Shown here one piece after another: positions 1-6,817 of a DNA stretch of 10,791 nt; the stretch's first letter is position 1, and every line of letters begins with the position of its first letter. Source of the stretch: Deltaproteobacteria bacterium (lineage in GTDB: Bacteria > Bdellovibrionota_C > UBA2361 > OMII01). The stretch lies in NCBI GenBank assembly GCA_023262305.1, contig JALRCK010000046.1, positions 1 through 10,791 of the forward strand. Reading direction: 5' to 3'. The position numbers and the translations under genes are program-made. Under the pieces are notes generated by a model that did no database searches, was not told the DNA's origin, and was given only the letters and a program-made list of their open reading frames with translations.

Positions 1-441
1 TACGTTTCGAATAATCACATGCTCCGGGATGTAAACGATGCGAGTGTTCTTATAGGAGGACGTTCGTAACTCAGTAACCGGGTAACTTCCGCCCACCCCG
101 CTTGAGACTGAAACGATCAGCGCTGGTTTGTGTCCAACATCCGCGGTCGAGCAGAGGAGGAAGAAATTTTTGAGGCCCGGAGGCACCATCCCTGACCACT
201 CCGGGGATATGACGACGAGAGCATCAGCGGCGCGAAGCTCTTGAGAGACCGGACCCCACACCTCCTTCCACTTGGGATCGTCTCCCCACACCCCCTCATC
301 CCAAAGAGGGAGAGGATTATTGGCAAGCGAGATAACGTGCGCGTCAACGTGACCTGCTCGCAGATGAGTCGCAACGTAGTTGGCTACTCGGTCGCTCTGC
401 GAATTCTGTCGATGGCTTCCCGACACAACAACGAATTTCAT
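1..441 (-). CDS. NADPH-dependent FMN reductase-like flavoprotein (partial, C-terminus off window)
   Basis: The reading frame is open from an ATG at 441 to the left edge, giving 147 residues without a stop, so the C-terminus is missing. It looks like the flavodoxin-like NADPH-dependent FMN reductase family (azoreductase/chromate reductase relatives), cytosolic enzymes that move electrons from NAD(P)H to a bound flavin and on to quinones or other acceptors. Visible support: a first beta strand MKFVVVSGS followed by the phosphate-binding loop GSHRQNSQSDR (residues 8-18), a PLPLWDEGVW segment near 43-52, and SPEWSGMVPPGLKNFF (79-94), the counterpart of the family's SPEYNGSxPGxLKN loop over the flavin. 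An SSGVGGSYP loop lies near 113-121. A purine-rich AAGGGGGG lies a few bases upstream of the ATG. It follows the unknown helical gene after a 76-base gap on the same strand. The family call is fairly firm; the substrate cannot be told. Confidence 0.85.
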   Translation of the reverse strand, partial: MKFVVVSGSHRQNSQSDRVANYVATHLRAGHVDAHVISLANNPLPLWDEGVWGDDPKWKEVWGPVSQELRAADALVVISPEWSGMVPPGLKNFFLLCSTADVGHKPALIVSVSSGVGGSYPVTELRTSSYKNTRIVYIPEHVIIRNV

Positions 442-502
442 ACGCCCCCCTTTTCAGAATGTTTTTCGGGGCAAGGGTATCAAATCGAGCCTCTCCGCAC
501 CA

Positions 503-522
503 CCTAGCAAGGACAGGCTAGG
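503..522 (-). terminator. weak hairpin over a stop codon
   Basis: CCTAGC (503-508) and GCTAGG (517-522) form a perfect 6-base-pair stem with an 8-base loop, and the stem includes the stop codon of the minus-strand gene ending at 518. No T-tract follows on the minus strand, so it is at best a weak attenuator between this gene and the FMN reductase-like gene. Confidence 0.2.
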
Positions 523-1417
523 CGGGTTTAGCTCCAGACCGGGGGGAGCGCCGGGCACGCCAAAGCTCCACTTTACTTCCAAGTCCTACGTCAAGCCCCT
601 CAACGGACATGAAAACACTCTTCAACTCGCGCATGTCGTTGACGAGCCCCTCCATAAGCCTACAGGCATCAGCAAAATGGTAATCGCCTAATCGAGCGAT
701 GACGGACTCAACGCGCTCTTCAAATCGGGCAGAGAGCGTTCGCCCCTCTGGGATGAGGAGCATTGCCTCCTTTGCCCGTGCAATGATCGGGTCCAGTTCG
801 GAGCGTATCTGGCCCTCAGGCACGGATCCATCGAAGCGCCGACTCGTTTTCCGCTGGTACTGAGCCCGCACCTCGTGCGTCAACGCGAGCGCCTGGCCGA
901 ATCGTTCAGCGAGGGAATCACATAAGCCGCCATCGCGTGCGTATGTTCGGCGCAGCCGCGACCCACGATACTCATTTAGATCCGTTATCCCCGCCATGAC
1001 TGATTCACTGAGCGTCACAGACCGTCCGGTTACATCATCAGTCAACATCCGGTGCATTGACCGAACACTCTCCTCCGTGACAGCGACCGTAGCGACCTGC
1101 TCTAATGTGGCAAGAGCGAAGTCGCGCCTAAAGCTGCCGCGCCCCCCTGCTGTAAGTCGAGGGTCCATCTTCTCAAGCATCGCGCACAACTTTCGCGCCG
1201 CCGATTGCGCTGCAGGAATATTTCCCGCACGTGGCTCATCAAGAAATTCTTGGAGGTGCGAAAGGTGTTCGGCGACGTCCTTGCTAAATGGTGCTCTGGA
1301 GGGGGCAAAGAGTCGTTCGACGATCGGTTCAGTGCTCAAGAAATGGGGGTCGCCGCTGTTGTCGTGGATTTCCTGTTGGAGGGAATTAGTACGGGCTTTC
1401 GTTGCTACGGTTGTCAT
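518..1417 (-). CDS. hypothetical helical protein, 299 aa, family not recognised
   Basis: I do not recognise a family. The protein is hydrophilic and appears mainly alpha-helical, with no signal peptide or membrane segment. It is rich in Arg, Glu, Leu and Ala. Visible stretches: an N-terminal polar region (1-40), a helical block with SHLQEFLDEPRAGNIPAAQSAARKL-type spacing (about 52-80), a Gly/Arg patch GGRGSFRRDF (about 91-100), and a long charged helix-rich part (150-275). It ends in a basic tail RARRSPRSGAKPA. The start is an ATG at 1417 with GGAG about 11 bases upstream; the stop is TAG at 518-520. It stands alone on its transcript start side, with a divergent small membrane-protein gene on the other strand. 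It is long and free of stops, and the opposite-strand frames look like shadows, so it is probably a real gene. The function is unknown. Confidence 0.7.
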   Translation of the reverse strand: MTTVATKARTNSLQQEIHDNSGDPHFLSTEPIVERLFAPSRAPFSKDVAEHLSHLQEFLDEPRAGNIPAAQSAARKLCAMLEKMDPRLTAGGRGSFRRDFALATLEQVATVAVTEESVRSMHRMLTDDVTGRSVTLSESVMAGITDLNEYRGSRLRRTYARDGGLCDSLAERFGQALALTHEVRAQYQRKTSRRFDGSVPEGQIRSELDPIIARAKEAMLLIPEGRTLSARFEERVESVIARLGDYHFADACRLMEGLVNDMRELKSVFMSVEGLDVGLGSKVELWRARRSPRSGAKPA

Positions 1418-1453
1418 TTTGGGGGGAACTCCATTCTATCGTAGACCTTCATC

Positions 1454-1591
1454 ACGGTATCAGAAGCCGAAGTGCTATTCACATCGTGACATTCGCCACT
1501 TAACTATTTTTTTCGGGACCAGAAAGCCGCCCCTTTGCCTATTTTTGACAGTTCCAGACACCTATCCTTAGGTACCTTTCCTTGATACCGT
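1454..1591. promoter_or_regulatory. divergent intergenic region with possible control elements
   Basis: The space between the minus-strand gene starting at 1417 and the plus-strand membrane-protein gene should hold promoters for both. A consensus TTGACA lies at 1545-1550 on the plus strand, but the sequence 17 bases later (TTAGGT) is a poor -10. A short dyad ACCTA-TCCT-TAGGT lies at 1560-1573. ACGGTATCA at 1454-1462 recurs inverted as TGATACCGT at 1583-1591, which could be a paired protein-binding site. None of these is decisive alone. Confidence 0.25.
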
Positions 1592-1685
1592 TTGGGGCTG
1601 TGTTCAGGAGAGGTCAGTAAGGTTGTGAGGGTTCTTGTGGGGAGCGTTGTCCATCAGGAGTGGAGAGCGCTCCCAACGAGCACCT

Positions 1686-2000
1686 ATGGAACACATACTA
1701 ACTCAAGGTTATTTAGTCGGAACGGCCCCATCCTGGCTGCTAGCTTTCGCTATCGGCCGTTGGAGAGGGGTTAGCGGCATCAGACTGCTCTTCGGAGCAG
1801 TTATGTTGGCGCTCTCGTGGCCCCTGTGGGCCGCTGGGGCTATCGCGCTTAGTGCGGTTGGTCTCGCCCTCGCAATTGTCGGAACGATTGCTCTAACGCT
1901 CTTTGTGGCGTTTTGCGCGATCGCCTTTGCGTGGGTCGTCCTCCTGCTCAAGTGCGTAGAGATACTGGGATGGTTTCATGAAAAATCATCGACCAGTTGA
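1686..2000 (+). CDS. small integral membrane protein, function unknown
   Basis: This is the only plausible plus-strand gene in the window: 104 residues from ATG 1686 to TGA 1998-2000. Residues 33-55 and about 57-88 are almost wholly hydrophobic (two or three membrane passes, rich in Ala, Leu, Val and Ile), preceded by a short cytoplasmic-looking arm with RWRG and followed by a short charged tail HEKSSTS. I recognise no family. The start is uncertain: ATG 1686 has no close ribosome-binding site, while an in-frame TTG at 1635 has GAGG six bases upstream and would add 17 residues. It lies divergent from the 299-residue gene and ends just before a strong hairpin at 2013-2054. It could be an artefact of GC-rich DNA, but the clean amphipathic-to-hydrophobic layout favours a real protein. 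Confidence 0.5.
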   Translation: MEHILTQGYLVGTAPSWLLAFAIGRWRGVSGIRLLFGAVMLALSWPLWAAGAIALSAVGLALAIVGTIALTLFVAFCAIAFAWVVLLLKCVEILGWFHEKSSTS

Positions 2001-2012
2001 ACACCAAGGTTT

Positions 2013-2054
2013 AGTGGGCTGGAGGGACAAGCATTCGTATCCTTCCAGCCCACT
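2013..2054. terminator. long hairpin between convergent genes
   Basis: AGTGGGCTGGAGGG (2013-2026) pairs with CCTTCCAGCCCACT (2041-2054): a 14-position stem with one G-T wobble and a 14-base loop. It lies 12 bases after the stop of the plus-strand membrane-protein gene and downstream of the minus-strand gene ending at 2253, the place for a bidirectional terminator. There is no T-tract on either side, so it may instead protect mRNA 3' ends or halt transcription with help from Rho. Confidence 0.55.
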
Positions 2055-2141
2055 CACCTCATCCTGAACACACCCTTTCCCAATCGGATGTAGCGAGAGC
2101 CAACTCTCATAATCTCGGTAGCCTCTTCCGTCTTATTCCGA

Positions 2142-2181
2142 GGAAACATAGCCCCACGGAAACATAGCTCCACAGAAACAT
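2142..2181. repeat. 16-base tandem repeat, about 2.5 copies
   Basis: GGAAACATAGCCCCAC (2142-2157) is followed directly by GGAAACATAGCTCCAC (2158-2173), one base different, and then by a partial third copy AGAAACAT (2174-2181). On the minus strand each unit reads GTGGRGCTATGTTTCC, a GGAG-like run close to an ATG. The length is not a multiple of three. Confidence 0.75.
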
Positions 2182-2252
2182 GCCTGAAGGGGAACGCGAT
2201 CTAAATGCTAATTTTTATGCCCCAGAATATGAGCACAAGATTGGAACAGGAA

Positions 2253-2462
2253 CTACGCCAGCTCTTGGTGCTCAGCAGAGCCTTCAACTTCGACTGGTGG
2301 AACCTGTTCGCGACGCGACATGAGCGACAGAGCCTTCTCAGCTTCCCTCTCGGCCGCTTGGCTGACAAAATCCTCAACGGTGCAGCCAAGGATCTCCGCT
2401 GCTATTCGAACCTTGCGAAAGACCGAATCTTTAATCCTGACCTTGTTGCCATTTCTGAACAT
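2253..2462 (-). CDS. small ribbon-helix-helix-like protein, 69 aa
   Basis: A 69-residue protein whose N-terminal half has the layout of a ribbon-helix-helix or CopG-like DNA-binding fold: a short basic beta strand (NKVRIKDSV, residues 6-14), helix one (FRKVRIAAEILG), a turn with Cys-Thr, and helix two (VEDFVSQAAEREAEKAL, 29-45). The C-terminal 20 residues are polar and probably disordered. The start is well supported: ATG 2462 with AGAGGG six bases upstream (2469-2474). The stop is TAG at 2253-2255. It could be a transcription regulator or an orphan antitoxin; no toxin-like partner is adjacent. The fold assignment rests on pattern alone, and a plain helical hypothetical protein is the alternative. 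It lies 95 bases after the SUI1-like gene, so it may have its own promoter. Confidence 0.65.
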   Translation of the reverse strand: MFRNGNKVRIKDSVFRKVRIAAEILGCTVEDFVSQAAEREAEKALSLMSRREQVPPVEVEGSAEHQELA

Positions 2463-2557
2463 CGTACGCCCTCTTGGGACCCGAGTGAAAACAGATCCTT
2501 TGATATGAATACCAGGAGCACGAGCCTAAAGAAAGGAAAAGTGTGGCGCCAACAGAC

Positions 2558-2926
2558 CTATCCACCGGCCCGCTTCGCACTAATCCCCCGCCGGGCTAAC
2601 TCCCGCAGGACGAGGTCGCAGTGGTCACCCTGAACCTCAAGGATGCCATCCTTGATAGCCCCGCCCGCTCCGCAGGTACGCTTCAGGTCCTTCAGGAGCG
2701 CCTGAAGCTCATGCTGATTGAGAGCTAACCCCGCTATAGTCGTCACGGTTTTTCCGCCCCGTCCATTGGTCTCCCGCCGTACGCGCACGTTCCCGTCCCC
2801 CTTTACAGAGAGGCGTCGAGCCTCAGCACATGCGCACTTGTTCTTGGGGCGCCTACACTCCGGACAGACCGCCCCCTCCTCCGTGGTGTACACAACTCGA
2901 TAATCTCCCTCCCGGTTCTTCGTCAT
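2558..2926 (-). CDS. yciH: SUI1/eIF1-like translation initiation factor (YciH family)
   Basis: A 122-residue member of the bacterial SUI1/eIF1 family. Members act at the ribosome; in E. coli YciH has been linked to discrimination against unusual initiation complexes and to stress. An N-terminal cysteine cluster (CPECRRPKNKCAC, about residues 21-33) suggests a zinc knuckle. The SUI1 core follows: VRVRRETNGRGGKTVTTIAGL (basic loop and first strands, about 47-67), then LLKDLKRTCGAGGAIKDGILEVQGDH (about 77-102) with its conserved Lys-x3-Gly-x-Gly-Gly region, and a final helix VLRELARRGI. I chose ATG 2926, since AGGA from the preceding stop region is about seven bases upstream; a GTG at 2932 would add two residues. 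The start lies 9 bases after the stop of the transglutaminase-like gene, whose TAG overlaps the ribosome-binding site, so translation is probably coupled. Confidence 0.9.
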   Translation of the reverse strand: MTKNREGDYRVVYTTEEGAVCPECRRPKNKCACAEARRLSVKGDGNVRVRRETNGRGGKTVTTIAGLALNQHELQALLKDLKRTCGAGGAIKDGILEVQGDHCDLVLRELARRGISAKRAGG

Positions 2927-2935
2927 GTACACGTC

Positions 2936-3574
2936 CTATTCGCCACCGTAGGCCCCTTTCATATTCACACCGACTAATTGCGACTTAAAAAGCCTCTGGT
3001 CTAGAGCACGCAGACCCCGAGCTTGACCGGGAAGGAGCAGTTGATGGTGCTTTTGCTTCAGGAGCCTCTCTACGATCACCTCCCCTGCAGAATCATCACA
3101 CTCCCAGTCCACCGTGTGCGTGGAGGGGAGTACCATCGGACTAGAAAATGCCCTCAGGGTCTTCTCTCCCTCAAGGTTAAAGTAAAGCTCAAAATACGAC
3201 AGCACCAACTCTCGCGGCGATCGGAAAACCGGTTCACGAAAACGCAAGCCAGGAAAGTTCGATTTCGCCAGCGCGCCCCACCTGTCACGCCATCGGAAGG
3301 CACACAGGATGTGGTCGTCATCCCGCGTTGCACACAGATCAATGAGGCGGGGCTCGATTCCGCACCGCTTCAGCGCAGCAGCTGCGAGGAGAGCTCCATC
3401 GAAGCAGTGCGCCCGCCCGTCCCGAATTGCAGCGCGTGCACAGAGGTGACCGTCCTCACACCGATAGGGAAGTTTATCCAAGTAGCTCTGAATCCGGTCG
3501 GGCGAGTTAAGCGATCGGAGAACCCTGACCTCACGATTCGACCACCCAGACGTGCTAGATACATCTCGACTCAC
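2936..3574 (-). CDS. transglutaminase-like (papain-fold) superfamily protein
   Basis: A 212-residue protein with a transglutaminase-like core. The nucleophile region is AHCFDGALLAAAALKRCG (Cys57, helix after it), the His region is DDDHILCAFRWRDRWGALAKSN (His88), and the third polar residue may be Asn106 or a nearby Asp. It has no signal peptide or membrane segment, so it is likely cytosolic. Bacterial relatives of this size are mostly uncharacterised and may be peptidases, amide-forming enzymes or non-catalytic binding proteins. The start is GTG 3574 with GGAG about eight bases upstream. It lies 87 bases after the sensor kinase gene and directly before the SUI1-like gene, so it is probably the middle gene of a three-gene transcript. 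Superfamily membership is fairly firm; the substrate is unknown. Confidence 0.8.
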   Translation of the reverse strand: MSRDVSSTSGWSNREVRVLRSLNSPDRIQSYLDKLPYRCEDGHLCARAAIRDGRAHCFDGALLAAAALKRCGIEPRLIDLCATRDDDHILCAFRWRDRWGALAKSNFPGLRFREPVFRSPRELVLSYFELYFNLEGEKTLRAFSSPMVLPSTHTVDWECDDSAGEVIVERLLKQKHHQLLLPGQARGLRALDQRLFKSQLVGVNMKGAYGGE

Positions 3575-3661
3575 CGCCCCACTCCCAACTCAGCGGACCT
3601 TGCCGCACAGAGGACCTCTCCCCGTTGTACTCCTTTCGCCCTTAAAAAGGGAGATAGAATA

Positions 3662-5197
3662 TCACGCCGCAGCACTCGCACGGAGGTGGGGAGCTTCCTT
3701 TTCAATCAAGACAGAAACTGGAAGCACCGCCGTGAACTCGGTGCCAGCATTTTGATGAATCCCAACTGTGCCGCCGAGCTGCTGCGTCAGGGAGCGAACA
3801 AGCTTCAAACCCAGGGAGGACGCAGTGTCGAAGATCTTTGGGTCCAGAGCCTCTTTTCCATTGTCCCATACCGTAAATATCACGTTTGTTGCATCCCTCT
3901 TCAGCCCCACCCGAAGCTGAGCCGTGGGCGAGGCGCCGTGTTTGAGGCTGTTGCCAACCAGCTCGTTTACGATCAATCCGCAGGTGATCGCATTATCGAC
4001 CGGAAACGGAATCTCTTCGACCGCAAACTCCACCTCTACGGTCTTACCTCCCAATTCAGCCGACCGGACCAACTGACCGACCAGGTCTCTTACGTAGCCA
4101 CCAAAATTTAGCATCGCGAGATTCTCAGAGCGGTAGAGCCGCTCGTGCACCAGCGCCAGAGAGCGTATCCGATCCTCGCTCTTGCGAAAGAGCTTAAGCG
4201 CTCCCGGATCGGACGCCTCCTTAGACTGCAGGCGTAGCAGGCTGCAGATCAACTGAAGATTATTCTTAACCCGATGATGAACCTCTTTGAGGAGCAGGCT
4301 CTTTTCCGCAAGCGCTGCCGAGATCTTCTCCTCTACCCTCTTTTTCTCGCTGAGATCACGCGCCACTATCGCGAGACCAGCACCTCCACCAGCGCTCGGT
4401 GGAAACTTGGATACACTCACCCAGATCGGAAGAGTTGTTCCATCTCCTCTCACTAAGGTGAGTTCATCCGTCCCTTTACGAAAGGGGGGCGCTGAAAGCC
4501 GCAGAACTTCTCGCCAGAGAGAGCCACTCGGACGCACCTCGATAGAGTCAAGAGATCCTCCGACCATGGTGAGACCGTCCATCCTAAACAGTGCATCGGC
4601 TGCACCATTCCACTGCCAGATCCTTCCATCCTCATCTACGCCAATAACGGCGTCACGCGCGTTCTCGACTAATGCTGCCAACCTATATCCCCGCTCGACA
4701 GAGCGGCGCAGCGCATCCGTGCTTTTAACGTATTGCTCCGATATGAGCTGCCGTTCGACATCCGCGTGTTGAGCGCTCCTCAAACTCACCTCCACTCGCT
4801 GCTCTAGGTCTTTCATGGCTTTATCGGAAGCGTAAACGCGCAGGGCGAGCCACGGTAGAATGACACCGAGGCCTATTCCAGCCACAATTCCAACGAACCA
4901 CTCTTCAAAGGAAAAAGAGTCCACAGCGGGCGTAGAGGTCATGAGGACTGAGATGTACTTGCCCCCACCAACGAGACAAACGAGGCTTAAACCGTACAGT
5001 AAAGATCTCCCTAGACGGTCTTCCGTTCTTCCTCGGTACGTACCAAGCCAATATGCAATGACCGCGCCCGAGAGAAGAAACATACCCAGAAGTATATCGA
5101 TCTCGTGATGGACATGTACCAAGACACTCGATGCGCCTGCAGAGACGCTCTCAGTTGCAAGAACACTATATGTTGCAAGAATTGGGGCTGTTGGCAC
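3662..5197 (-). CDS. membrane-anchored PAS sensor histidine kinase (HisKA_2 type)
   Basis: A 511-residue two-component sensor kinase. N-terminal membrane part: hydrophobic segments at about 33-52, 64-81 and 100-121, with a His-rich VHVHHEID stretch (27-34) just before the first. A charged coiled-coil linker (125-170) leads to a PAS domain (about 172-285; AALVENARDAVIGVDEDGRIWQWN at its start). The HisKA_2 dimer domain has the phospho-acceptor motif EVHHRVKNNLQ (305-315; His308 precedes the Arg). The ATPase domain shows the N box VNELVGNSLKH (410-420), the G1 box WDNG (444-447), SSLGLKLV (460-467) and GTEFTAVLP (485-493). No receiver domain or response-regulator gene is adjacent. The start is GTG 5197 with GGAG five bases upstream. 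A likely promoter lies at 5237-5264. Kinases of this class often regulate through stress-type or PhyR-like pathways, but nothing here shows its partner. Confidence 0.93.
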   Translation of the reverse strand: MPTAPILATYSVLATESVSAGASSVLVHVHHEIDILLGMFLLSGAVIAYWLGTYRGRTEDRLGRSLLYGLSLVCLVGGGKYISVLMTSTPAVDSFSFEEWFVGIVAGIGLGVILPWLALRVYASDKAMKDLEQRVEVSLRSAQHADVERQLISEQYVKSTDALRRSVERGYRLAALVENARDAVIGVDEDGRIWQWNGAADALFRMDGLTMVGGSLDSIEVRPSGSLWREVLRLSAPPFRKGTDELTLVRGDGTTLPIWVSVSKFPPSAGGGAGLAIVARDLSEKKRVEEKISAALAEKSLLLKEVHHRVKNNLQLICSLLRLQSKEASDPGALKLFRKSEDRIRSLALVHERLYRSENLAMLNFGGYVRDLVGQLVRSAELGGKTVEVEFAVEEIPFPVDNAITCGLIVNELVGNSLKHGASPTAQLRVGLKRDATNVIFTVWDNGKEALDPKIFDTASSLGLKLVRSLTQQLGGTVGIHQNAGTEFTAVLPVSVLIEKEAPHLRASAAA

Positions 5198-5236
5198 ACA
5201 GGCTCCAAGGAGAACAGGCTTACACTACGGTGCTGT

Positions 5237-5264
5237 AGTATAGTCCCAGGAGTCACTAAACTCC
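5237..5264 (-). promoter_or_regulatory. probable promoter and dyad upstream of the sensor kinase gene
   Basis: On the minus strand a near-consensus -10 TATACT (plus 5237-5242) lies 40 bases before the GTG start of the kinase. Just upstream is the dyad GGAGT-TTAGTG-ACTCC (5249-5264), sitting where the spacer and -35 would be. No good -35 hexamer is visible at 17 bases, which suggests an activator or alternative sigma factor, and the dyad is a candidate operator. Confidence 0.4.
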
Positions 5265-5331
5265 ACCGCAAAACAACACCTACCTGCCAACAGTGGCGTG
5301 TACATGACTCTCGTCATACCCAAGTCACCCA

Positions 5332-5820
5332 CTATTGACCCGCAGGGACAACCCCCTCCACCTCCATGCGTGCCCCCTCGGTCACACCATGCTTCCGAGT
5401 AATACCCGCACCCAACTCGACAACGAATTGGCTCGGCTTTCTGACCGACCTCGGAGCCTCCGTGAGAGGCGGTACATTCTCAAGAATACCGACCACCTTC
5501 ATATCGCTATCAAGAAATACCATGTCTAGGGGAATGTACGTATTTTTCATCCAGAATGAGTGCTGTTGCTCAACAGGGAACACAAAAAGCATCCCACTAA
5601 ATTCAGGAAGGGATCTCCGATACATGAGACCAAGCGCTCGCTCACGGTCATTGGAACAAACCTCAAGATCAAATTTCACCGCATCGGAACGATTCGCCGA
5701 GACAAACTTAGCAGAAACAGTGGGAAGCTTCGCCGGGTCTGCACACGCAGAAAAAACACAGCAGACGACGCTAACAATTGCCCAGAGATAGATGAGGCGC
5801 TTGCCTGCAGCTACTATCAC
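5332..5820 (-). CDS. DUF192 family protein, probable lipoprotein
   Basis: A 162-residue DUF192 protein. Residues 1-26 form a signal peptide with a basic start, a hydrophobic core (LIYLWAIVSVVCCVF) and a lipobox-like FSAC ending at Cys26, so it is likely lipid-anchored outside the inner membrane. The DUF192 domain (about 37-158) shows the family landmarks: RALGLMYRRSLPEFSGMLFVF (61-81), FWMKNTYIPLDMVFLD (89-104), a PPLTEAP segment and a C-terminal VVELGAG strand near 133-139. The biochemical role of the family is not established. The start GTG at 5818-5820 overlaps the etfA stop as GTGA; a GGGGA run about eight bases upstream could serve as ribosome-binding site. It is thus the last gene of the etfBA transcript. 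The family call is firm. Confidence 0.9.
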   Translation of the reverse strand: MIVAAGKRLIYLWAIVSVVCCVFSACADPAKLPTVSAKFVSANRSDAVKFDLEVCSNDRERALGLMYRRSLPEFSGMLFVFPVEQQHSFWMKNTYIPLDMVFLDSDMKVVGILENVPPLTEAPRSVRKPSQFVVELGAGITRKHGVTEGARMEVEGVVPAGQ

Positions 5821-6803
5821 CCTCGCAGTCCCCGCACCTTCTCAGTAAGCTCCGGCGCAACAGCAAAGAGATCCGCGACGAGCGCGTAATCCGCAATCTC
5901 AAATATCGGAGCATCTGGATCCTTGTTGATCGCGACGATAACCTTTGAGTCCTTCATCCCGGCAAGGTGCTGAATAGCTCCTGATATCCCCACCGCGACG
6001 TAGAGATTTGGAGCGACAACCTTGCCCGTTTGCCCCACTTGCCAGTCGTTTGGGGCATAACCTGAGTCAACTGCTGCACGAGATGCGCCAACTGCTGCAC
6101 CCAATGCATCTGCAAGCGGAAACATAACCTTCTCAAAGCTTTCAGCCGAGCCAAGTGCTCGCCCACCACTCACCACGATACTTGCGTCTGCAAGTTCCGG
6201 TCGATCACCCTTCGATATCTCATACCCGAGCACCTCACCAAATCGGGGCTGCTCCCGCAACTCAGGGTCGCCAGAGAGCGCTAGCTCACTGCACTCGCTA
6301 CCACCACCTTCCGTGGAAGCTGGCGCGAAGGCGGTTGCTCGCACGGTCACGACACGAGAGGGGCTCAGCACTTCAACCTCAGCGATAATATTTCCCGCGT
6401 ACATCGGGCGTTTCAGCGAGCCATCGCCGTTCACTCCGATGATGTCCGATGCCTGGGCTGCATCGAGCAAGACCGCCACTCGAGGCAGTACGTCTTTACC
6501 CGAACTACTTGCAAGACCAACGACTGTCGACGCTCCGAGCTCGCGGGCTGCGAGCGCGATGGCTCGGGCGTATGGCTCAGACCGGTACTTCTCAAAAAGT
6601 GGGTCCACCGAATACCTCACCCGGCTCACCCCGAACTTCAACATCTCTTGGGCCGCGACCTGAGCCCCTGGGCCGAGAGCGATCGCTACAATATCGCTGC
6701 CGTTCCAGGATGTTCGGAGCTCACGCGCTGCTGTCAGAGCGCAGAGAGTGCCTTTGAGAACCTTACCGTTATCGTGCTGAATATAGAGAAGAACGTTTGA
6801 CAT
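5817..6803 (-). CDS. etfA: electron transfer flavoprotein alpha subunit
   Basis: The FAD-binding alpha subunit of the heterodimeric electron transfer flavoprotein, a soluble carrier that takes electrons from acyl-CoA and other dehydrogenases and passes them on, usually to ETF:quinone oxidoreductase. At 328 residues it has the normal family length. The N-terminal alpha/beta domain (1-190) is followed by the FAD domain: VSGGRALGS (211-219), GASRAAVDSGYAPNDWQVGQTGK split over 239-261 with the conserved Ser-Arg and Gln-Thr-Gly-Lys, VAPNLYVAVGISGAIQHLAGM (263-283), and INKDPDAPIFEIADY (292-306). ATG 6803 follows the etfB stop by 14 bases, with AAGG about 10 bases upstream. It overlaps the DUF192 gene by four bases. 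All key binding motifs are present. Confidence 0.97.
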   Translation of the reverse strand: MSNVLLYIQHDNGKVLKGTLCALTAARELRTSWNGSDIVAIALGPGAQVAAQEMLKFGVSRVRYSVDPLFEKYRSEPYARAIALAARELGASTVVGLASSSGKDVLPRVAVLLDAAQASDIIGVNGDGSLKRPMYAGNIIAEVEVLSPSRVVTVRATAFAPASTEGGGSECSELALSGDPELREQPRFGEVLGYEISKGDRPELADASIVVSGGRALGSAESFEKVMFPLADALGAAVGASRAAVDSGYAPNDWQVGQTGKVVAPNLYVAVGISGAIQHLAGMKDSKVIVAINKDPDAPIFEIADYALVADLFAVAPELTEKVRGLRG

Positions 6804-6817
6804 GAACCACCAACCTT

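Noticed and set aside
996..1571. Plus-strand frame of 191 codons opposite the 299-residue gene
   Set aside because: It is rich in Ser, Arg and Cys as expected for a reverse-strand shadow, and it overlaps the longer, better-initiated gene.
2205..2633. Plus-strand frame of 142 codons opposite the ribbon-helix-helix-like gene
   Set aside because: It has no close ribosome-binding site and overlaps two minus-strand genes that do; no family features are seen.
3639..3651. CCCTTAAAAAGGG hairpin between the kinase and transglutaminase-like genes
   Set aside because: The five-pair stem with a three-base loop is weak, has no T-tract after it, and can arise by chance; cotranscription across it remains likely.
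3023..4111. Long plus-strand open frame of 362 codons
   Set aside because: It is antisense to the transglutaminase-like and kinase genes, which have clear domain motifs; its translation has no recognisable domain and the composition of a shadow frame.
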